Assembly: GCA_002869095.1 (NCBI GenBank) | Contig: PKTO01000143.1 | Location: forward strand, 1 to 11,830 | Length of the DNA: 11,830 nt | DNA from: Clostridiales bacterium | GTDB lineage: Bacteria > Bacillota > Clostridia > Peptostreptococcales > BM714 | Reading direction: 5' to 3' | In this document: positions 7,652 through 11,830 of the stretch, piece after piece | Layout of the letters: each line of letters starts with the position of its first letter | Numbering within the stretch: position 1 is the first letter of the stretch | Notes under the pieces: generated by a model | What the model was told of the DNA's origin: nothing | Seen by the model: only the letters and a program-made list of their open reading frames with translations | Database searches by the model: none | Translations under genes and position numbers: made by a program

Positions 7652-9328
7652 TTAAAATTCATTTATTACAGGGAGAATCATAGGATTTCGTTTGGTTTTA
7701 TTGTATAGATGCCTGCCAAGCGAATCCTTGACGGCCGATTTTAGCGTTGACCATTCCCTGTTGTTCTTTTTGAGACAATCTTCAAGAGCTTCAGCGATAA
7801 CCTTTTTTGCACCGTCCATAAGATCTTCGGATTCACGCACATAAACAAAGCCGCGCGATATGATGTCCGGTCCTGAAATGATTTTGTTTTCATCCTTTGA
7901 CAGAGTCACCACTACAACCATGAGTCCGTCTTCAGAAAGCACTTTTCTGTCCTTAAGGACAATGTTTCCAACATCGCCCACTCCAAGCCCGTCGACGAGT
8001 ATATATCCGCTTGGGACGGTCTCTTTCATTTCGGCAAAATCCTTGTTCAGCTCTATTACATTTCCGTTCTTGCCGATGAATATATTGTTTTTTGACATTC
8101 CAAGTTCCTCCGCAAGCTGCGCATGTCTTGCAAGATGGCGGTATTCGCCGTGCACAGGTATGAAGTACTTGGGCTTTACAAGAGAATGAATCAATTTCAA
8201 TTCTTCCTGGCATGCGTGGCCGGAAACATGCACATCGTCCAAAAGGTCCTCGTATATAATGTCCACTCCTTTTTCATAAAGAAGGTTTATTATGTTTGAT
8301 ATGGTTTTTTCATTGCCCGGAATAGCAGAGGATGACATTATTACCGTGTCGCCTTCCTGAAGCGCCATTTGCCGGTGTTCGGAGTTTGCCATTCTTACAA
8401 GCGCAGACATGGGCTCGCCCTGGCTTCCTGTGGTCGCGACAACTATTTCATTGTCGGGGTATCTGTTTATGTCGTTGATGTTGATGTGGATTCCGTCCGG
8501 AATGTTTATATATCCAAGCTCTGACGCTACCTTGACCATGTTGACCATGCTTCTTCCTGAAAATGCTATCTTCCTGTTGCACAGATATGCGGCGTCGACT
8601 ATTTGCTGCAGACGGTGCACATTCGACGAGAATGACGCTACTATTATTCGTTTTTCAGCACTTGCGAATATCCTGTCAAAGGTTTTTCCAACCTTTTTAT
8701 CTGTCATTGTATAACCGGGTCTTTCAACATTCGTGCTGTCTGCCATAAGTGCCAGAACGCCTGAACTTCCTATCTCTGCAAAACGGTTAAGGTCTATTGG
8801 GTCCCCGTCGATCGGCGTAAAGTCGATCTTGAAGTCGCCCGTATGGACAATCTTTCCAACCGGAGTGTCTATCAGCATGCCCACTGCGTCGGGGATGCTG
8901 TGGCCCACTCTTATAAGTTCAATCTTGAACCTGCCCAGAGTGATGGTGTCCCCCGCTTTTCTGACATGGGTTTTCACTTTTTTGTCCAGCTTGTGCTCTT
9001 TCAGCTTGTTTGCTACAAGGCCAAGCGTCAAATTGGTTCCGTATATGGGAACATTTATTTTCTTAAGAAAGAAAGGAAGACCTCCTATGTGGTCCTCATG
9101 ACCGTGGGTGAGCACTATTCCCTTTATTTTTTCCCTGTTCTTTTCGAGATAAGTTATATCCGGGATGACAATGTCTATTCCAAGCATTTCATCATCGGGA
9201 AAGGCAAGTCCGCAATCGATTATTACTATTTCATCCTTGTATTCAAACACTGTCAAATTTTTTCCGATTTCGTTCAATCCCCCCAAAGGGATTATTTTAA
9301 GATTGTTCTTTGGTTTTCGTTTATTCAT
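7652..9328 (-). CDS. rnj: Ribonuclease J (metallo-beta-lactamase/beta-CASP family)
   Basis: Cytoplasmic RNase with 5'-3' exonuclease and endonuclease activity, central to mRNA turnover and rRNA maturation in Firmicutes. The 558 residues match RNase J1/J2. The zinc-binding motif THGHEDH spans 74-80, with His143 (VGHS) and Asp165 (HTGDFKID) as further ligands. beta-CASP elements include ATTGSQGEP (299-307) and HVSGHA (367-372), and the distal metal-ligand region is PVHGEYRH (391-398). A C-terminal domain follows from about 450. All catalytic residues are present, which fits an active J1-type enzyme. The gene starts 21 bases after rnc with AGGAG a long 12-13 bases upstream of the ATG. It lies between the genes for RNase III and a YlbF-family protein, giving an RNA-processing cassette. 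Whether a J2 paralogue exists cannot be seen here. Confidence 0.96.
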   Translation of the reverse strand: MNKRKPKNNLKIIPLGGLNEIGKNLTVFEYKDEIVIIDCGLAFPDDEMLGIDIVIPDITYLEKNREKIKGIVLTHGHEDHIGGLPFFLKKINVPIYGTNLTLGLVANKLKEHKLDKKVKTHVRKAGDTITLGRFKIELIRVGHSIPDAVGMLIDTPVGKIVHTGDFKIDFTPIDGDPIDLNRFAEIGSSGVLALMADSTNVERPGYTMTDKKVGKTFDRIFASAEKRIIVASFSSNVHRLQQIVDAAYLCNRKIAFSGRSMVNMVKVASELGYINIPDGIHININDINRYPDNEIVVATTGSQGEPMSALVRMANSEHRQMALQEGDTVIMSSSAIPGNEKTISNIINLLYEKGVDIIYEDLLDDVHVSGHACQEELKLIHSLVKPKYFIPVHGEYRHLARHAQLAEELGMSKNNIFIGKNGNVIELNKDFAEMKETVPSGYILVDGLGVGDVGNIVLKDRKVLSEDGLMVVVVTLSKDENKIISGPDIISRGFVYVRESEDLMDGAKKVIAEALEDCLKKNNREWSTLKSAVKDSLGRHLYNKTKRNPMILPVINEF

Positions 9329-9349
9329 ATTCGTTTTTTCACTCCTAGA

Positions 9350-10054
9350 TTATTGTTGTTTTGTTTGTTTTTTCAAAAGGTCTGCAAGAGCCATCTGCGC
9401 GGCTTCCTGTTCTGCTTCTTTTTTGTTTCGGCCCTTACCTTTTCCAATTTCCATTCCATTGACCGTTACCCGTGAAAAGAAAATTTTTGCATGGTCAGGC
9501 CCTTCTTCTTTGTAAATCTGGTAATTCAGTCGCCCTGTGCTTCTTTTTTGAATCAATTCCTGCAGATGGGTCTTATAATCGATGAAGAGCTTTCCGTTTA
9601 CCGCTTCATCAATGATGGATTTCATCCGGCACAATATGAAATACCTTGCCTGCTCAAATCCGCCATCGAGATATATTGCCGCAATAAGCGCTTCCAATGC
9701 GTCTGCCAGGATTGACGTTCTGTTTCTGCCTCCCGTAAGCTCCTCTCCCTTGCCCAAAAAGAGATACTCTCCAAGGTTGATTTCCCTTGATGTCTTTGAA
9801 AGGCTTGTCTCGCAGACTATTCTTGCCCTCACTTTTGTAAGTTTGCCTTCGGGTAGCTCAGGATGGTTTCTGAAAAGATGGTCGCTTACAACAATTCCAA
9901 GTACCGAGTCTCCTAAAAACTCATATCTCTCATTGTAAGATGATATTTTATTCTCGTTTGCGTAAGAGCTGTGGGTCAAGGCTGTCTTAAGGAAGTTTAT
10001 ATTCTTGAAATTATAATTTATAGTTTCCTCTAGTTCTGTCATGTTCTTTTCCAT
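9350..10054 (-). CDS. rnc: Ribonuclease III
   Basis: Double-strand-specific endoribonuclease that processes rRNA precursors and structured mRNAs. The 234 residues fit the family. The catalytic domain (about 5-150) carries the signature ERYEFLGDSVL (42-52), with Glu42, Glu45 and Asp49. Asp118 and Glu121 in ADALEALIAAIYLD complete the metal site. The double-stranded RNA-binding domain spans about 158-228 (DYKTHLQELIQK, GKGRNKKEAEQEAAQ). It starts six bases after the plsX stop, and its ribosome-binding site (AAGGGGTG) overlaps that stop, so the two are cotranscribed. A second ATG at residue 5 is possible. In many clostridia acpP lies between plsX and rnc, and smc-ftsY follow rnc; neither is present here and rnj follows instead. 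Assignment is firm. Confidence 0.96.
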   Translation of the reverse strand: MEKNMTELEETINYNFKNINFLKTALTHSSYANENKISSYNERYEFLGDSVLGIVVSDHLFRNHPELPEGKLTKVRARIVCETSLSKTSREINLGEYLFLGKGEELTGGRNRTSILADALEALIAAIYLDGGFEQARYFILCRMKSIIDEAVNGKLFIDYKTHLQELIQKRSTGRLNYQIYKEEGPDHAKIFFSRVTVNGMEIGKGKGRNKKEAEQEAAQMALADLLKKQTKQQ

Positions 10055-10060
10055 CTTTGG

Positions 10061-11065
10061 TCACCCCTTGAGGATTACTGTTTCTTCTATGGATTCTATC
10101 ACTTTGCTCTTGGCATATATTTCGGCATATACGAGAGCGTTTTTTATTGCTTTTGCGTTCGAACTTCCGTGAGCTTTTACAACCGGGCGTTTAAGTCCCA
10201 ACAGGGGAGCGCCGCCGTATTCGGTGTAATCCATCTCTTTTTTGATTTTAGCAAAAGAGTCCTTAAGCAGCAAGGCTCCCAATTTGTGCAAGAATGTATC
10301 TGTCATATGCCCTTTTATTGTTCGCATAAGGTTGATTGCAACGCCTTCTGTCAGTTTGAGCACTGTGTTTCCGGTAAAACCGTCGCATACGGCTACATCG
10401 AAGAGCCCTTCCGGAAGATTTCTTGCTTCCAGGTTTCCGCTGAAACTGAAGTCTTTGGAATTCGACATCAATTCGTATGACTCGTTTGTGAGGCGGTTTC
10501 CCTTTCCGGCTTCCTCGCCGATGTTGAGAAGGCCCACCTTTGGGGATTCGACATTAAAAACCTTGTTCATGTATATGGACCCCATGATGGCGAATTCGAA
10601 CAGATTTTCCGGTTTGCAGTCTGCATTTGCGCCGGCGTCAAGTAGAAGTGTAAAACCTTTACGGGTTGGATAAGCCGGGGACAGCGCGGGTCTCGAAATC
10701 CCGTCTATGCGTCCGGTAAGAAATATTCCTCCCGCCAACAGAGCTCCCGTGTTTCCAGCTGAAAGCATTGCGTCGGCTTCTCCGCTGTTGAGCAGTTCAT
10801 ATGCCACAACCATGGAAGAATCCTTCTTTCTTCTTATTGCCTTTACCGGCTTGTCTTCGTTTGTTATGCGCTCTTCAGCGTGGTGTATTTCAATGCTTTC
10901 GGGTATTGAAAGATTCAGTTCTATGAAGGTTTCGACTATTTGTTCCCAATTTCCAACCAGCATGATATCGGCTTCTATTGATTTTGTCTTAAGGGCTTCT
11001 ACGCAACCCTCGATTATTGCTTTTGGAGCATTGTCTCCACCCATTGCATCAACGACTATCTTCAT
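10061..11065 (-). CDS. plsX: Phosphate acyltransferase PlsX
   Basis: Converts acyl-ACP to acyl-phosphate, the acyl donor for PlsY in the first step of phospholipid synthesis; a peripheral membrane enzyme. The 334 residues match the family. The N-terminus has the diagnostic DAMGGDNAPK (6-15). Further conserved stretches are NEDKPVKAIRRKKDSSM (93-109), the glycine-rich SAGNTGALLAGG (122-133), RPALSPAYPT, LLDAGANADCKPENL and the C-terminal YGGAPLLGL with VVKAHGSS. GGGAGGA lies a few bases before the ATG at 11065. It is the first substantial gene of plsX-rnc-rnj-ylbF. The usual partners fapR, fabH/fabD and acpP are not adjacent, so lipid genes are dispersed in this organism. No FapR-like operator was recognised upstream. 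Confidence 0.96.
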   Translation of the reverse strand: MKIVVDAMGGDNAPKAIIEGCVEALKTKSIEADIMLVGNWEQIVETFIELNLSIPESIEIHHAEERITNEDKPVKAIRRKKDSSMVVAYELLNSGEADAMLSAGNTGALLAGGIFLTGRIDGISRPALSPAYPTRKGFTLLLDAGANADCKPENLFEFAIMGSIYMNKVFNVESPKVGLLNIGEEAGKGNRLTNESYELMSNSKDFSFSGNLEARNLPEGLFDVAVCDGFTGNTVLKLTEGVAINLMRTIKGHMTDTFLHKLGALLLKDSFAKIKKEMDYTEYGGAPLLGLKRPVVKAHGSSNAKAIKNALVYAEIYAKSKVIESIEETVILKG

Positions 11066-11093
11066 GTTTCCTCCCTCAGGCGCAATTAGAAAC

Positions 11094-11141
11094 CTATTTA
11101 TGATTCAACTTATAAATTTTGCAATAAAGCATGGAGGTCAT
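11094..11141 (-). CDS. Possible 15-residue leader peptide upstream of plsX
   Basis: An ATG at 11141 with a perfect GGAGG seven bases upstream opens a frame reading MTSMLYCKIYKLNHK and ending in TAG, 28 bases before the plsX start. It lies within the predicted plsX leader and its initiation site is in the loop of a 6-bp hairpin. No function is recognised and there is no obvious codon bias toward one amino acid. It may be a regulatory upstream ORF or chance. Confidence 0.3.
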   Translation of the reverse strand: MTSMLYCKIYKLNHK

Positions 11142-11153
11142 TTTAATCCTCCA
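11132..11153. repeat. Short inverted repeat enclosing the leader ORF start
   Basis: TGGAGG and CCTCCA are exact reverse complements separated by ten bases. In the plsX leader RNA this would place the GGAGG Shine-Dalgarno sequence of the leader ORF in a stem and its ATG in the loop. Confidence 0.5.
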
Positions 11154-11158
11154 AAACC

Positions 11159-11187
11159 ATTATAACATTATTTATGACTCAAAAAAA
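11159..11187 (-). promoter_or_regulatory. Predicted extended -10 promoter for plsX-rnc-rnj-ylbF
   Basis: On the minus strand TGTTATAAT (11159-11167) is a perfect -10 with the TG extension. At a 17-base spacing the -35 position is filled by the T run of the rpmF terminator (TTTTTT, 11182-11187), a weak -35 that the extended -10 could compensate for. The predicted transcript starts near 11152, almost at the leader GGAGG. Confidence 0.6.
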
Positions 11188-11219
11188 ATAGTAATGACTG
11201 TAATCAGCCATTACTATTT
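11181..11219 (-). terminator. Rho-independent terminator after rpmF
   Basis: On the minus strand AAATAGTAATGGCTG (11205-11219) pairs with CAGTCATTACTATTT (11186-11200) around a four-base loop. The stem has fifteen pairs, one of them G-U, and is followed by a T run. It lies 11 bases after the rpmF stop. The stem is A+T-rich but long. Confidence 0.9.
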
Positions 11220-11230
11220 CTATAAGTCAA

Positions 11231-11410
11231 TCAGTCAACTTTTAGAACTTCCTTCTGCTTGTAGTATCCGCATGATTTGCAGACTCTATGGGAAAGAACA
11301 GGCTCATGGCACTGTGGACATTCAATCACATTAGGCGCAGTCATTTTGACATTCGAAGCTCTTCTTTTGTCCCTTCTGGCTTTAGAGATTTTCCTCTTTG
11401 GTACGGCCAT
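11231..11410 (-). CDS. rpmF: 50S ribosomal protein L32, zinc-binding form
   Basis: Small structural protein of the large ribosomal subunit. The 59-residue product starts MAVPKRKISKARRDKRRA, the classic basic L32 N-terminus. It carries a zinc ribbon of two CxxC pairs, Cys31/Cys34 (CPQC) and Cys44/Cys47 (CKSC), followed by GYYKQKEVLKVD. The intact cysteines mark the zinc-dependent version, as opposed to zinc-independent paralogues used under zinc limitation. AAGGAGGTG is about seven bases before the ATG. It has its own consensus promoter and a terminator, so it is probably transcribed alone. The DUF177 (YceD) gene that normally lies directly upstream is missing. Identification is unambiguous. 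Confidence 0.97.
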   Translation of the reverse strand: MAVPKRKISKARRDKRRASNVKMTAPNVIECPQCHEPVLSHRVCKSCGYYKQKEVLKVD

Positions 11411-11471
11411 TACGACACCTCCTTGCTTAAAAGAAATGGAATTGATTTATGTTTATCCAATATTATTCTAT

Positions 11472-11514
11472 TTGACACAACCCTTATTATATAAATTGCA
11501 AAAGGGTTTGTCAA
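11472..11514. repeat. Large inverted repeat spanning the rpmF promoter
   Basis: On the minus strand TTGACAAACCCTT (11502-11514) is complementary to AAGGGTTGTGTCAA (11472-11485) with a single bulged base, separated by 16 bases that contain the -10 hexamer. One arm includes the -35 hexamer and the other covers the start of transcription, so a bound protein would block the promoter. In an ackA read-through transcript the same arms could form a 13-bp hairpin, but no U run follows. Confidence 0.65.
11486..11514 (-). promoter_or_regulatory. Consensus-perfect promoter for rpmF
   Basis: On the minus strand TTGACA (11509-11514) and TATAAT (11486-11491) are exact consensus hexamers separated by exactly 17 bases. 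Transcription would start near 11479, leaving a leader of about 69 bases. Such a promoter suits a highly expressed ribosomal protein gene. Confidence 0.88.
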
Positions 11515-11521
11515 GCACAAC

Positions 11522-11830
11522 TTATTTCAACAATTCCAAAGTGTCCCTGGCAATCATAAGCTCTTCATTTGTCGGGATTACAAGAATTTTTACTTTTGAA
11601 GAGTCCTTGCTTACAACGGTTTCTTTTCCACGGACATTGTTCTTTTCCTTGTCAAGTTCCATGCCCATGAATTCAAAGCCGCTGCAAATTATTTCGCGGG
11701 CGCTTATGGAGTTTTCTCCAAGTCCCGCTGTAAATACAATGGCGTCTACTCCGCCCATTACAGCGGCGCATGCGGCAATGTATTTCTTGACTCTGACATT
11801 GAACTTGTCGAGTGCCAGTTGAGCCCTTGC
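11522..11830 (-). CDS. ackA: Acetate kinase, C-terminal quarter (5' part outside window)
   Basis: Acetate kinase interconverts acetyl phosphate plus ADP with acetate plus ATP, the final substrate-level phosphorylation step of acetate-forming fermentation. Only the last 102 codons are present of an expected ~400. They include RAQLALDKFNVRVKKYIAA and MGGVDAIVFTAGLGENS, the conserved adenine-binding C-terminal region of the acetate and sugar kinase/Hsp70/actin superfamily, and end ILVIPTNEELMIARDTLELLK. The frame is open to the window edge and stops with TAA at 11522. The ackA-rpmF adjacency is common in Firmicutes. Butyrate and propionate kinases are related, but AVMGGVDAIVFTAGLGENS fits AckA best. 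Confidence 0.93.
   Translation of the reverse strand, partial: ARAQLALDKFNVRVKKYIAACAAVMGGVDAIVFTAGLGENSISAREIICSGFEFMGMELDKEKNNVRGKETVVSKDSSKVKILVIPTNEELMIARDTLELLK

Noticed and set aside
8843..9475. 210-codon plus-strand open frame spanning the 5' end of rnj and the 3' end of rnc
   Set aside because: It crosses two certain genes on the other strand, is rich in Phe from reversed Lys/Glu codons, and has no ribosome-binding site or family match.
11472..11494. Plus-strand promoter using the TTGACA at 11472
   Set aside because: At 17-base spacing the -10 position reads ATTGCA, a poor match, and no plus-strand gene follows.
11472..11514. Inverted repeat as a terminator of ackA
   Set aside because: The hairpin has a 16-base loop and no following T run on the minus strand, so intrinsic termination is not supported.
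11277..11822. 181-codon plus-strand open frame over rpmF and ackA
   Set aside because: It runs antisense through L32, the rpmF promoter and acetate kinase, all firmly identified; no independent coding signal was seen.
1..11830. Mobile element, prophage, CRISPR array or defence system
   Set aside because: No transposase, integrase, regularly spaced direct repeats or toxin/nuclease cassette was seen; the genes are co-oriented core functions with uniform composition.

Overview
The window reads as chromosomal DNA of a low-to-moderate G+C member of the Firmicutes, most likely a clostridial anaerobe. The evidence is strong GGAGG ribosome-binding sites, an RNase J plus YlbF-family gene pair, the Firmicutes string mltG-trmR-U32 peptidase-udk, and type IV pilus ATPases. 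Every supported gene lies on the minus strand, so transcription runs from right (11830) to left (1). No phage, insertion sequence, CRISPR array, tRNA or rRNA was seen. No gap without a gene exceeds about 120 bases.

Right end (11830-11181): the 3' quarter of ackA (acetate kinase), then rpmF (ribosomal protein L32). rpmF has its own consensus-perfect promoter, embedded in a large inverted repeat, and a strong hairpin terminator. The DUF177/YceD gene that usually precedes rpmF is absent.

Middle right (11180-7271): a transcription unit of plsX (phospholipid synthesis), rnc (RNase III), rnj (RNase J) and a small YlbF/YheA-family gene, ended by a GC-rich terminator. Its promoter is an extended -10 element abutting the rpmF terminator. 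The leader holds a possible 15-codon ORF whose Shine-Dalgarno sequence lies in a small hairpin. The unit joins lipid synthesis to an RNA-processing cassette.

Middle left (7270-3671): mltG (lytic transglycosylase), trmR (tRNA U34 methyltransferase), a U32 peptidase-family Fe-S protein of the TrhP type (tRNA U34 hydroxylation) and udk (uridine kinase). The genes are coupled or overlapping behind a good sigma-A-type promoter. trmR and trhP are predicted to act in sequence to make 5-methoxyuridine at tRNA position 34.

Left end (3670-1): a type IV pilus operon, pilB-pilT-pilC, with pilC cut by the window edge. It has its own promoter overlapped by a perfect 9-bp inverted repeat that could be an operator. 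PilB carries an N-terminal region resembling the c-di-GMP-binding MshEN domain.

Most of the window is well-understood core biology. The parts most worth a second look are the RNase III-RNase J-YlbF grouping, the two promoter-overlapping inverted repeats, the plsX leader and the possible c-di-GMP control of PilB.
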